This document shows, piece after piece, positions 47,180-59,370 of a DNA stretch of 64,000 nucleotides. Position numbers and translations under genes: made by a program. Within the stretch, counting starts at the first letter, position 1; each line of letters opens with the position of its first letter. The notes under the pieces are model-generated. The model had not been told where the DNA came from, ran no database searches, and worked only from the letters and a program-made list of their open reading frames with translations. Origin of the DNA: Cyathus striatus (Eukaryota; Basidiomycota; Agaricomycetes; Agaricales; Nidulariaceae); assembly GCA_025738555.1 (NCBI GenBank), contig JAOVFP010000011.1:1-64000 (forward strand). The letters are read 5' to 3'.

Positions 47180-48244
47180 ATGCCCTCCCACCTTTCAACG
47201 GAACTGCGAGAATGTATAGTGCAATGGCGCTATGAGCTGAATAAGCCTATTGCAGAGATTAGCGCACTCGCTGGATGTTCAGATCGCACAGTCTACAACG
47301 TACTTCGGTTTCATCGTGAATTTGGGCAAGTGACCAACCCAAATGCTCGCAAAGCAGGGAGGTTGCGCGCGCTGGATATGAGTGACATGAACTACATTGC
47401 TTCTCTTATCACAGCAAATCCTTCCATATTCCTTGATGAACTACAGGAGAAACTGCAGACAGTGCGCAATGTGGAAGCATCAATTGCCAGTATCTCTCGA
47501 GCTCTTCGACGTCTGGCTATATCTCACAAGAGGGTATCAGCCTCTGCACTTGAACGAAATGAACGGCTTTGTGCTACATGGCAGGCTGTCAATGGTCAGA
47601 TACCAATGGAGTATATGGTTTGGATTGATGAAGCTTCTGTTGATGATCACACAAATCAACGGAACACTGGTTGGAGTATGTTGGGCCAAGCATGTGTTCG
47701 CAGAGCAGCTTTTATACGTGGGCAGCGCTTTCTGTCCTTCCAGCACTGTCCTGTGATGGCATTATCGCACTGGATATCTTTGAGGGCTCCGTAAATAGAG
47801 AAAGGTTTCTTCATTTTCTTCGTACCCAGTTGGTGAGTAGACAATTCCTTATTTATGCATGTACTTATTGCGACGTTTTGCTATTAAGGTTCCAAAGCTC
47901 ACACCATATCCTGGCCCAAGAAGTGTGGTAGTGTTGGACAACTGTGCAATCCACCATGACGAAGAAATAAGACACATCATTGAGGATGAATGCAGTATGT
48001 GTTCTTTAAATATTTTCGGTTCTTATTATAACATAGACTAGATGCGAGGCTGATATACCTTCCACCATATTCACCGGACTTCAATCCTATTGAGCAAGCA
48101 TTTTTGGCCATCAAGGCTTGGCTTCGTCGTCATGAAGTTGAAGCAACTACTCCAGAAGCGCGGCCTTGGCTTATTCATCAAGCAGCTATGTCAGTGACAG
48201 TGGCTGACGCAGAAGGTTGGATTGGTAACTGCAGATATACATGA
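47180..48244 (+). pseudogene. Tc1/mariner-like DDE_3 transposase with one-base frameshift
   Basis: Exons 47180-47832, 47889-47994 and 48042-48244. The N-terminus has a helix-turn-helix (PIAEISALAGCSDRTVYNVL). Catalytic acids are VWIDEAS, VVVLDNCAIHHD and [11 protein letters not shown]. At about 47728-47732 the frame slips by one base (IRGQR then SVLPALSCDG), as if one T were lost from a T run; no intron explains it. With that base the protein would be about 320 residues. I could not see terminal inverted repeats around it. A 26-bp near-palindrome (AAAGTGTGAC/GTCACGCTTT) lies upstream near 47053. Confidence 0.78.
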
Positions 48245-48308
48245 AGGAGTGGGGGTTGTATAATTAAGATGTAATTAACAGAAACTTTACATGTATTAGT
48301 ATATTTAT

Positions 48309-50125
48309 CTACAAAGCATGCTTCTTCGCATTCAATCTTTCATTCCATTCCCGAAGGAATGTATTAAACTTCCACCCCAAACCTTCAGGTATATCCAAAA
48401 TCTCACAAAGGCGAGTCACTAGAATGGTAGGAATGATATCAGGAGTGAAGTCCAAAGTCGTCAGCAAGGACTCATGGAACCAAAGGTCAATACCCTTTAC
48501 ATCAAAGAAATCATTCAAGCACACATGGATTTTCATAGACTCGTCCGGAACAGGTGAGAACGGTGACATAAGATACGCACAACGAGAGGGGGTGTGAGGC
48601 TGTGGTGGACCATTACGACGAGTGGGAGTAGAAGGTGGGTTCGCAGGAGTGGGTTTTGGAACAAGGCTGGAGAGAATAGGCATTACTGCAGCCATAGCAA
48701 GTGCTACGGCATCATTAGAATTCGTCTCGGACATTGCACGTGGCCCAGTCATACGGCCATCTCGAATACCATCGAAGTCAACGGTATTCGGAGGCTCATG
48801 CTTGGTCGCATCCCTCGCTGCCTTAAAGCAATATGAGACATAAAATAAATCTTACTAGAAAAAAAACGTACAATGGCAGCTGCCCAAAGTGACAGCTTGC
48901 GGTGGTTGAGACCAAGGTGCGAACCTGAAGCACTAACGTAGCAGTGCCCAGGCTCACCATGCTCACCCAGGTGGCGCTCACAAGTCCATTTCTTCTTAAG
49001 CTCAAGCACAATCTCGCCTTGAAGTTGCTCATGAGCTGAGTACGCATCCAATCTTGGAACCTAAATGTGCAATATGAGAATAACACAACGTTCGACAATG
49101 TCAAACCCACCTTAGTGCCATATGATAACTCGACACCTTCCACATCTTCATCGAAAGGCAATGGCCGTTTGTTTGAAATCCGAAATCCATTCAAGTCCTC
49201 GATGTCGAACTCAACAGACACTTGGCAGCTCGACCTATTCTTCTTGAGCAAAGCACTGCATGCAAGCTCAAAGTCACGGTTGGTATCAATGGTGATCGCG
49301 CTGGCCTTTCCCCCACTATGTATTAAAGGTTAGAGCACTGTGTTATAAAATATGCTAGAACGTACGCTGAGCCTGTCCACCAAAGCTTAAAGGGCAGCCC
49401 GTTATGTACTCCAGGGCTGTAGTCGTCGGCCAAGTCATGAAGCTTCAAGAACTCACGAATGAAATCGGAGCGCTCAGCATTGTTGAGATTGATATAACCA
49501 AGCTTAGAGCTCTTGTGCTTCTTCACAGCTGGCCGAGAGCGTGCCGTCACATTTGCCTTTTTGACGGATATGTACAGCATAGTAGCTGTAACCTGATGGC
49601 ATCCAGAACCTGTAAAATATGAAGGCGCTATTGAAAGGGTAGATATACAGACTTACTTTGCTCTTCAGGCTCCCGCGCAGCCAGTTAAACATCCCTATCT
49701 CCAGTAGCCTCCCTCTCCGACATTACACCAATGGATGCCATGTTTGTGTACAATGGCGGTGGTGCTTGAGAAGGCAGAGGTGGCCTTGGGGCATGAAGGC
49801 TCGGATGGTTCGGATTATAGTACCATAGTGTCGCCTCAATTTCTTCACGTGTATGATAGAATCCAGGGGGATCCCTAGCGCCATCTATCACATATGTTAG
49901 CTAAAATCCTGCATGAGAACATCCAACGTACCAATATAAGCTGGGCTTTTCAACCACAAATCTGAGGGTCAGGGTCCTGGAGGCGGTCTAAGTTCAGCAT
50001 AGTTTGGGCGTTGAGGAACTTGTGAAAATATGTCAAGAGGGGTGGGGTTGATATTGGCATAATCTGGTCGAGGAGGAATGTCTGGTAAGGTATCATGAAG
50101 TGGAGAGTCAATGGGTGCCATGGTT
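48309..50125 (-). CDS. hypothetical protein, multi-exon, unknown family
   Basis: Exons read on the minus strand: possibly 50119-49930 (DIPPRPDYANINP), 49885-49650, 49604-49370 (MLYISVKKANV to PFKLWWTGSA), 49316-49110 (GGKASAITIDTNRDF to LSYGTKV), 49060-48870 (DAYSAHEQLQGEIVLELKKK, then CERHLGEHGEPGHCYVSAS), 48825-48309 (PNTVDFDGIRDGRMTGPRAM to LNAKKHAL). The CERH/GEPGHC spacing could bind zinc. Upstream of MLYIS the frame is unclear: one path has in-frame stops at 49971-49969 and 49687-49685; another starts at ATG 49692 and uses an acceptor after GCCATCAG. So the 5' end may be broken or the gene may simply start there. I do not recognise the function. Confidence 0.45.
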
Positions 50126-50299
50126 GAGTACAATGAATCGAAATACGCACTTCTCTCTTTAAATTTTCCACTCCTGTGCGCTAATCCAGCTAAACCTCCC
50201 CCAAAACAACTTTGTTGTAGCCTGGAAACAAGGGCTCGCCATTCTATGTTCTGGATTTTGAGGATTTTTGAAGTTTTCAAGGTACGTGTTGAGTACATG

Positions 50300-52807
50300 A
50301 TGCACTTGCTGAATATATATCAGTAGGGTCGACATAACTAAGGCCTAAGACCACTTACAAGGTGATTCCATGAAGTCTAGAGTGGCGTAAGAGGATACTA
50401 GCTGCTACTAGGTATGAGGAGGATGTCGTCTACCGAGAATGTGGAGGAATGTCATTGAACGGGTAACGCATGAAGCAGTCCGAAGGGCGCTCGAGAGTTG
50501 CTCAGACCCGTCTGGTGACATTGGGGCTACGTGTCGGCTAGGTGTCACACGTTTCGATTAGCCGAGCCATCAATAAATAAATACAAATACGTTTCCGCAA
50601 TCGCCAACTGCAGTTTATTATGCAAATGACTGTAATAGTGGGATCGATTGAAATCTATACTTACTTGGCTGCTTTGCATCAATGTTGATGGTGTGGAGCG
50701 AGCGTGGTAGTCTGATGTCTGTTGTCGATCTCAGATTGATTTGGGTTATGTATTTATCAATGATCATGAGATCGATCTATTGAGTATACTTACCTGTGTG
50801 CTCGAATGTGTTGTTTATATATAGGTGCGAAGACATGGTTATTATTAGTGCGATCGTTGTGTCAATGGCTCTTGGGAGAATCGATGACACTAACCAGTGA
50901 CAGACGTGATTTGAGGCATGGTACTCAGTCATCGATTTCAGGTTGATACGATACTACCCTATGCACATCACACGCACGGTATGTCTTCTATTTGTACTTG
51001 TCGGCACGCCGTATGCGACGAATCGATTGCATTTTAATAATAAGAGCAAGATCAAGATCAATCAAGTGACAGCGTCGACGTAATCGATAATAATGTATGG
51101 TATGGCGCAAGCGTCGCAGGCGGTATTACTGCGGTATGAATGGTCGTGCACGTGGTGTATGTTTCACTTCATTCTCTTCGCTTACTACACTCTTACAGTA
51201 ATATGTTTATGATTAAATAGGGATACATTTATCACTTTTCGGCTAAGATGAGGTAAACAAGGGGGTCCCTACTACACCCTCTCCTTCGCAATCCCTACAG
51301 GAACACGCACGTGTCCCCCACAATCCAAGTACTGCTCGGAGGCCAAAGACCGCTTGGTAGATGCAGCTTTATGATTAGCGTTGGCATCCAAACGTGGTTG
51401 TCGATAAGTCTTTTCGCTCTTGCTATCTTATTCCTCTTCTCCCACCGTCATCTCGCTAACCCATTCCCACAGTACCCCACACTTCACCCATATACATTCA
51501 TTAAGGCAAATCGGTGAATCGTACGTCATGTACATTATAACCGCTAACACTCAACATCGAACAAATCAACCGTAACACGAGTTTGGAATGCGCAGTAGAG
51601 AGTTAGTCAGAATACCCTTGTGAGAGCCTGGCGTGGTGGGTTAAATCGTTAAATCGTTAACATTACGATATGTATCTAGAGCAGAAACTTCATCGTCACC
51701 ATTAATAGCCTTTTCAACGATGCACAAATTACAAGGCTGCGAAGGGGGTCGAAACACAGAAACGGATGTGCCATGTCATTAGGGCCACCTGCAGTGAAGA
51801 GGCGGGCGGGGGCATACTATATGCTGGATGTATGTTAATACTTGGTAATAGGTTGTATTAAGACACATACTGGTCGCAAACAATGCGCACTTCCTCTGCT
51901 GCCTCCCATCCTCTGCGCAGTTCTTCTTATTTTTCGTCTTCATCTCGCAGCGGGGATCTCGGGCCAGGGCAGCGGGGTCAGATAACTCGTCTATTACAAA
52001 AGCTTGGAGAAGGTCGTAGAATGAAGCCAAAAGTGCAGCTGTCATCGTGCACATCTAGATGTGGGTGTAGTTGGACTTTCATTCGTTGGTTACAAGATAT
52101 AGCTAGGATATGAGCCATGATAAACGAAAGAAGAGATAAATAAAGAGTTTTCATCGCTGTAGATATAAGCAGTCCAGTACGTGGAGTAGTCAACATAGGT
52201 GGTGTAACTTGGCGGAACACTGGGACGGTGGGAGATACGGCATTGAGGTTGTGCCCATGTTCAAAGGTTAATCCAATGCACCTCACAGCTTAAACATCAT
52301 TGCCAGCAAGTTGGAAAAGTGAAACGTTCAAGCACATATTTCATCGATAACAGCCTTGAACATGATGTGTCAGGGCCCAGAACCGAAACTTGGGACCATT
52401 CACATCGATGTCTTCCAAAATCCTCATGTATTCATAAATAGAAAATAGTCTATTCTTCCGATGTCTTCGCTACATTGCAGGATCACGACCAAACAGAAGG
52501 ATCCTATCAACCTTTTCTTGTGATCATCAGCTCACAGTGAACCGAAAATTTTAGCCACTCTCAGAAACGTGGGTTTCATTTCATTTCCACAGCCTGTTAG
52601 ATCGGTTCTATCCTCCGCTAGTTCTTATATCATATAACTTGGTCATCTTGGATTCCAATACCCATATTAAGATGTTTACATAAATAGTACCCAACAGTTG
52701 ATTTGATATATAAACTGATGTTTGTGGATATAATTATCTTCTTAGCACTCCCTTGCACCATCGCATATACCTCAAGTTAAGTTTCAAGAATCACACTTCA
52801 ATTAAAA
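50300..52807. other. intergenic, no gene recognised
   Basis: About 2.5 kb of unique sequence with CpG still present. 50560-51130 is rich in GATCGAT words. A 59-codon frame at 52154-51978 (minus) begins with a hydrophobic, signal-like MKTLYLSLLSFIMAHILA, but I cannot support it as a gene. CpG drops sharply from about 52770 onward, where the next gene begins. Confidence 0.4.
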
Positions 52808-55800
52808 ATGCCCTCCAATAATGTAAGTTTAATATGAACACTTTACTGTCATAAAATAAATAATGGTCTTAATTCAACTTCTAACCACAAGTCATTCAAG
52901 TCATCTGAGCCAATGACAACTTCAGAAAAGAAACTGGTAAGCTCCATTGTGTGAATGTTAGGAACAATTTTATTTGGCTTACAAGATTACACTATATCCT
53001 TGTAGAGAGAAGAAAATGAAGATCATGAAGATATCTATAAAGAGAGATATCTCTTGGCATTTAACCTTGTGATTAATTCAAGGCATAAATTACTTATCTG
53101 CTTTAAATGCAAAGTGGCTTTGCTTCCCAGTTCTGCGAAAACTCATATCAACACAAAACATAATACTAGAGTAACTCCTAATCAATCAAAAGAAATAGAA
53201 AAAATCTGCTATAATAATGGGGTTCTGAATATTTTCCCATCTTTGGGTCAAGGTCCAGTGGAAAAAGTTCAGGGTTTAAAAGTTCATAATGGATTTTCAT
53301 GTGCAGTTTGTGACAAGGCTTTGGGAACAGAGGAATCAATGAGAAAACACCATGAATCAGAGCATAAAGACAAGAAAAAACCAAAACATTGGGAAAGATG
53401 TGGTGTACAACAACTTAACAGAGGAGTATTCAGTAATGAAATGTTTAAAATATATCCAGATATTGAATCAGAATCACCAACACAAGAAATTGATAATATA
53501 ATAGAAGATCTGGAGTCTTCCATTACATCTGTTAATACAACTCCTATTTTAAATAATATTGATCAACGAATTGTTAGCCCATGGCTAGTATCAAATGGGT
53601 GGCATGAGCATGTGCATGAATATAAAGATAGGACTGATGAACTTAAAAAAATAGTAGAGCATCCCAAAGATCATGAGTTTCCTGGACTCAAAAATGCAGT
53701 ATGGACTCTGTTAACAACAGCATATGATCATATGGAACATTTGCCAGAACTTGTACTTCAGAGACTTAATACACCTTATGCTGATAAAATGTAAGTTACT
53801 CCTTTACATTAGTAGTACAGATAACTAACACACTTTATTATTGTATAGTGGAATAACTAATTCACCCTTTGGAAGACATCAAAATGATTTGCAAACCTTG
53901 AAACAGTATTCAACAAGCCTTGTAAATTTTATGGCCATGCTACTTAGACCAAAAGAATTTTACCGCTTCTATCTGCCAGGTGATGTTTTAGCTCTATGTA
54001 GTCTCCTAAAAAATAGCTTGATAAACAATCAAGCAGTAGAAACCCAAAGATCATATATCTATGCTATTCTTCTAAACATATGGACTAGATCATGGTATCC
54101 ACTTTCAAATTCAAAAATTACAGATCCTACAATATGTTTCATTGCTTTGAATGAGCTAAAAGAAGATGGAAGCTTTCAGGACCCCAGCCACACAACTACT
54201 ATAATTGCAAAGCTTGAGTATCATATGAGATTAGTATTTGCATATGCTATCTGTAATGCAAATAATACAGATGATGGAGTGATAGATGTTCAGAGATATC
54301 ATCGTGCTTGTGATCAACTGGAGCCATGGTTTTCTGAAAAACAAGACTCAACATTTAATAGTCTCCGGTCATTGCAACATCGTGCTTCAAATTTAGTATA
54401 CTCATCCATTGGAGATTTGAAAATTTGGTGGACAGATCATGTATCCTTTCACCATATGCTCTACAAAGGAGAACCAATACATTTAAAGCATATACAGGAG
54501 TCATTGGCAGATATGGAAGCAAAAATAACAAAAATATGGCAGTCAGATATTCTGTGTGGCCTTGATATTCATTTGAAATATGACACAACATTTGATGACC
54601 TTTCAAATACTGAAGTTGGATATTCTTTTCTTACAAACCCCAAAAACACAGTATTTAAAGATAGAAATTATCTTCTTAGGGAGTTTCTATTAAATTCCAC
54701 TTTAAAAAACAAATTTATTATTGGTTTTAGTTCCACCACAGGTAAACCCATGTGGAATATGCTAGCATTAAAAGATTGGTTACTTGCATATAGCAAGTTA
54801 CAAGGTCTGTTGCTGGCTAGAGCAGTATTCACAGGGGGAGCACCAGCTTGTGGTACAGAGTATAGTGCAATGACCTTTGTCAATACTGCTCTTCGACCAA
54901 CCCGCAATCTATGTGTGTTTGGTAACCAGGTTGCATTATTATGTACCTATAATAAAACAACTGCAATGACAGGAATGGATAAATTTATTCCTCATGCTAT
55001 GGATGCATATACATCTGATATGCTGATTCAAAGCATGGCTCTTGCTTGGCCATTTGCTGAGATTGCAGCCTATTTATGCTATCCAGAGAGTCCTGATATA
55101 CTTCGGCTTTACAGAGAACATATTTTTGTCAACAACACAAGTATCTTTAAGTCAGAGGACATATCAAAAATAATGGGTGAAAGTACCAAAGAGAAAGTTG
55201 GTATTCCACTGGGTCTCCGTCCATGGCATCATGTCAGTACAGGATTCAGAAGAAAACTGACTACTCCCATTGAACAACTTCTTGAGAAAGAGGAGATGGA
55301 GTCCATTAATGCTCTTCAGTCAGGTCACTCACGACATACAGAAAACAGGATATATGGCTTGAGTGCAGATGCTCTAGCTGGCTTACCAGAAGAAACATTA
55401 CCTCTATTTCTCAATGCTAGTACTGATTGGCAAATACAGTGCAAAGTTGTACCAGGGGGGAAATCTAGACCATATTATGAGGCAACTGCTGATTATTTTG
55501 ACCAACTTGTTGCTGATGGTCAAATAAAATATAGTACTGGTCATAGCACTAATAACATTGATAGAGCTGTTGAAAACACATTTGAAAAATTAAAATTGGA
55601 ACTAAAGGCAATGGAGGAGCGCATTATTTCAAACATTGGTTCCCTCTTTGAAAATGCAGTGAAAAATTCTGTAAAATCTGCTATTGCTGACAAAGGTTTA
55701 TGTGGAGATGAGAGTGTCAGTAATATAGTATCACAGCTAGAATCTACAGAAAGTAAGTAATTTACATTGTGAAAGTTGCAATGATTAGTCTGGTAATCTC

Positions 55801-57289
55801 TTAAATTTAGTGACATTTAGCCCAATATTAGAGGGTATGAATAACACCAGTTTCTTAACTGGAAATCTTACAGCTACTCCTATGGATATGGATCCAGATA
55901 AGAAGTGTGAAAATAATAATGCAGTGGGATTACATCTCACACCTGCTCCATTTAACACTTCAAATGAGGATGAAGATGATAATAGCTCTTTTTTTGCAGC
56001 AAGAAGGAGATATCAAGAAGGTAATTAATTTATAATTGAGATGTGTATAAAATTACCAAAACCCTAAACTAATATTATTATGCAGCTCAACAGGATGATG
56101 AGTGCAATAATGATTCAGTGGTACTACTGCCTGCAGGTACTTTTCTGAAAACTTTTAGCAAAAGTAAGTATCTAATTATAAAATTACCAAATTATAAGCT
56201 AATGTTATGATTGTAGCCATTGAGAGCAGCGGTGGGGACAGTAATATGACAGCAATAAATCATCCAAAAGCTGCATCTAAGAGTTCAAAGAAAAGTAGAC
56301 ATCAATATCTGTTGCCTTTATAAACAAAATCATCTCACATTTAATCCAATTTAGAAAAATTGAAAGAAAAAGCTGCAGCCCCTTCAGTGATTTTAAAGGA
56401 AAGGCAGATATATAATAAAGGTAACTAATTTATATTCTCAATATGTACAAAATGTAACTGAAAATTTGAACACTAATCCCCAGATGTAGTATTGATGAGT
56501 GGTGATTATGACAGTGATGCAGTGGAGTTGCAGCCTACACCTTCTGCTTCTAGAACTTCAAATAAAAGTAAATATCTCTTTGTGCTGTCATTATGAATAA
56601 AATATCTTACATTCATTTTGATAGAATCAGCTGCCACTTCATTGAAAGCCAAAATAATAGATGTAACTATTGAGATTGATAATAGTGATAGTGATGCAGT
56701 AGAACTGGAACCTGCATCTACTGCATCTGAAACTTCAAGAAAAAGTAAATATCTATTTATAAAATCACTTTATAATAAGCTAATATCATAGATGCAGCTG
56801 TAGAGAATAGTGATAGTGATAGTGACATTACATTTGAGACTTCAAGTAAAAGTAAAGGTCTACTTATAAAACCACTTAACTATAAGCTAATATCATAAAT
56901 GCAGCTACAGATAGTGATTATAATGATAGTGATGCAGTAGAACTGGAATCTTCATCTACTGCATCTGGAAATTTGAGTACAAGTAAATGTCTATTTATAA
57001 TATTACTTAATTATAAGCTAATATCATAGATGCATCTATAGAGAATGATGATAGTGATAGTGATGCAGCATTTGGTACTTCAAGTAAAAGTAAAAGTCTA
57101 CTTATAATATCATTTAACTATCAACTAATATTCTAAATGCAGCTGTAGAGAATGATGATAGTGATAGTAGTGCAGTATATTTGGAGCCTGCACCTAGTGC
57201 ATTGGGGACTTCAAGCAAAAGTAAATATTCTACATTTCTTATTTGTATAAATAAACTTATCTCATATTCAGTGTGAATTAGAAAAATGA
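52808..57289 (+). CDS. OrsD-type zinc-finger / tyrosine-recombinase-like protein with tandem exon array
   Basis: Fifteen exons: 52808-52822, 52892-52936, 53006-53790, 53849-55752, 55811-56020, then ten short ones to 57289, giving about 1222 residues. Residues 45-145 hold two Cys/His clusters (CFKCK, then HINTKH; CAVCDKAL, then HHESEH), the OrsD (PF12013) layout. The large exon ends in a region resembling a tyrosine recombinase: a TYNKTTAMTGMDKFIPHAMD hairpin-like strand, LRPWHHVSTGF (739-749), GHSRHTENRIYG with His775 and Tyr784. Two positions where I would expect Arg are Cys616 (codon TGT) and His742 (codon CAT). Exons 6-14 are all phase 1-1 and encode Ser/Asp-rich acidic repeats. The recombinase reading is an inference from motif order. 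Similar proteins are widespread in mushroom genomes, often near telomeres as I recall. Confidence 0.72.
56086..57220 (+). repeat. tandem array of duplicated exon-intron units
   Basis: Nine consecutive short exons (78, 78, 66, 84, 120, 60, 78, 60 and 78 nt) all begin and end in phase 1. Each intron is about 47-53 nt of the form GTAAATATCTATTTATAAAA, then TATAAGCTAATATCATAG. Exon ends repeat ACTTCAAGTAAAA and their bodies repeat GATAGTGATAGTGATGCAGT. The last four show a higher-order 60/78 alternation, a repeat unit near 238 bp. The array grew by duplicating whole splice units. Confidence 0.88.
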
Positions 57290-57930
57290 AAAACAAAGCT
57301 GCAGTCCTCTCAGTAAATTTGAAGAAAAGATAGGCACTTAAGAAAGGTTAATATAAGTATGGAAACTTGATACTAGTATACAAAAATTATTATTTACTAA
57401 TGTTGATATAACATGAATTACTGATACTGCCAGCTATTATGGCAGAAACCTTTCTTGACTAAAGAGGGAGAGTAAAAAATGGAAAAGGAAATGGCAACAA
57501 ATGAAACTATAATTTATCATATGAATTAATTTGAAGACTGCCTTATAACTCATTGAAGCTAGCCTGATCCTTATAAGTAATTTATAGACATACTATGGAG
57601 TATTGTAATAAATACATATCTTTTAATTACTTGTAAGATAACTTAAGACTGTCAGCAAGAATAACCAATTCTCTGTCTTATTCTAATCACATGAGCTCAA
57701 ATATGGTAATGCTGTGAATCATTTTTATAGAAGCATTAATTTATTAAGTACATATAGGCAACTGTAAGTCTACAGTGAATTAATCTACTCCTTACACTTG
57801 AAGACTTAAGATGGCCCACCTTCAACTTCCTGTACCTTTTCTACTTACCATTACAAATCAAATCTTGAAAGGATAAAAATGTGAAGGCAGCAGGCTTCTT
57901 ATACATTCACCATGAATGTTTTAGTCAGCC
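57290..57930. other. intergenic, CpG-poor, no gene recognised
   Basis: AT-rich 3' flank of the OrsD-type gene. A decayed copy of exon 8 (AAAAATGAAAAACAAAGCTG against AAAAATTGAAAGAAAAAGCT) lies at 57282-57335 and includes the stop codon. Nothing else is recognisable. Confidence 0.45.
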
Positions 57931-59040
57931 TGCATCAGATCTTGTACAGTCTTGGTACATGTTCCAGAACTTGCACCATAGGCAATGGAGCCAGCACCTT
58001 GTTCATACCAGCAGGCAAAACAGCCAACACCTCATTCATACCCACTGGAGAAACAGCAAACATCAATGACACACTCATTGGTGACATCTGGATGCTGGTA
58101 TGAGTAACCTCCTCTTCCTGCTGCTTCTTCTTTTGCAGTGCAAAGTCCTTGAGGGTCAGCTTAACTTTGAGAGCAGGGGTTGGTTGAAATGGAAACAATG
58201 CCAATGATAGAGATATGTCATGTGGAATAGATGCTTCTTGTGGCACTTCAGATGGGAGTGTGAGAGGAGATAATGGCAGCATGGACAGCAAAAGAGGAGT
58301 TGCCTCTCTTGAATATGGTTCCCGAGATAAGATCAACAGAGCAGAGGCAGGAGGCCCATGAGAAGGTGGGTCTTACCATCACGCTTATCCTCCTCCTCTG
58401 CCCCCTCAGCATGCAAAATGATGCCTTTCCTCCTGTCCCTCCCCTTTCTCATTTGCTTCTTCCTACTGCACTCATTAACAACCTTCTCTTTCTTCTTCAT
58501 CCCCTCCTCATCATACTCCTTCTCCATTCTCTCCCCTTCCCCCTCCTTCAGCTCATCAACACATATCTTGACTCCACTCAACCCACCTGAAAAAGGGACT
58601 CTCTCCCTCATCTTGAATCCCCTCCAACATCCAATGAGTGGTCCCAAATCCACCCCTTCCACTTTCTCTCCAGCAGCAGTACCAGAGGAAGGAAATAAGG
58701 ATCCAGAAATGGAGGAAATGAATTCCCCATCAATGAATGCAGTCATTTGAACAAGGGTGCAGTTTTTTGCACATGCACATGTTATAAATGTAAATGAGAG
58801 GAGGTAGAGAATGTCAGCTATTTGTTGGCAAAGGTGGATGTATTGCTGGGGGCTGGTTGGTGGAGCAGTGGTTAGTGGCAGTGGGTTTGAGATGGGTGGG
58901 GCAGTGGTAGGTGAGGTAGTGCAGTTGTTGGAGGTGGTGCAGTTGAAGGCAGAGACATAATTGTTGATCATGGTGGAACAGTTGAAGGTGGTGAAACAGC
59001 TGTTGGTGGAAGCACAGAAGCAGTCCATGGGGACACAAGC
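57930..59040 (-). pseudogene. SET3-like gene, CpG-depleted broken copy E
   Basis: A 231-codon open frame (59028-58336) holds the Thr/Pro linker, the ADILYLLSFTFITCACAKNC and LVQMTAFIDGEF region and the acidic Lys-rich segment, ending at a GTAAGA donor after DKRDGK. A second frame (58336-57938) holds SREPYSREATPLL, ALKVKLTLKDFALQKKKQ and a tail. Compared with copy C, most CpGs are now TpG or CpA. The SET domain is missing. The long open frame reflects that few stops arose, not clear function. Confidence 0.6.
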
Positions 59041-59362
59041 ACAGCAGTCAAAGCAATGATAAGACTAACTTTTTAGATTATGTTATTTTACATAGTATTA
59101 ACACCACCAACAATGAATATAAAGTTCATAGTTAGATTTATATCTAGTTCAAGGGTGCAAGAGTTTCAAGTAGAGTAAAATGAACAATGTATTTTAATAG
59201 TAGATAGTGTGATTGCTTTCAGATACTTTCAGAACAGACTTTCAGATTTCAGATTTATACTTGGAATTCCAATACCAATTCAGAATGTACTCTACTGTGA
59301 GAATGGAAGTACAGCCAGTGCAGTGCTTTAGATAATCTAAGGTATGTCTAACTACTTATATA
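59041..59362. other. intergenic, no gene recognised
   Basis: AT-rich, CpG-free sequence between SET3-like copy E and the hAT-like element's target duplication at 59363-59370. Confidence 0.4.
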
Positions 59363-59370
59363 CTTCATTA

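Noticed and set aside
51978..52154. Possible small secreted peptide on the minus strand
   Set aside because: A signal-like start but only 59 codons, with no cleavage or cysteine pattern I can rely on and no conserved context.
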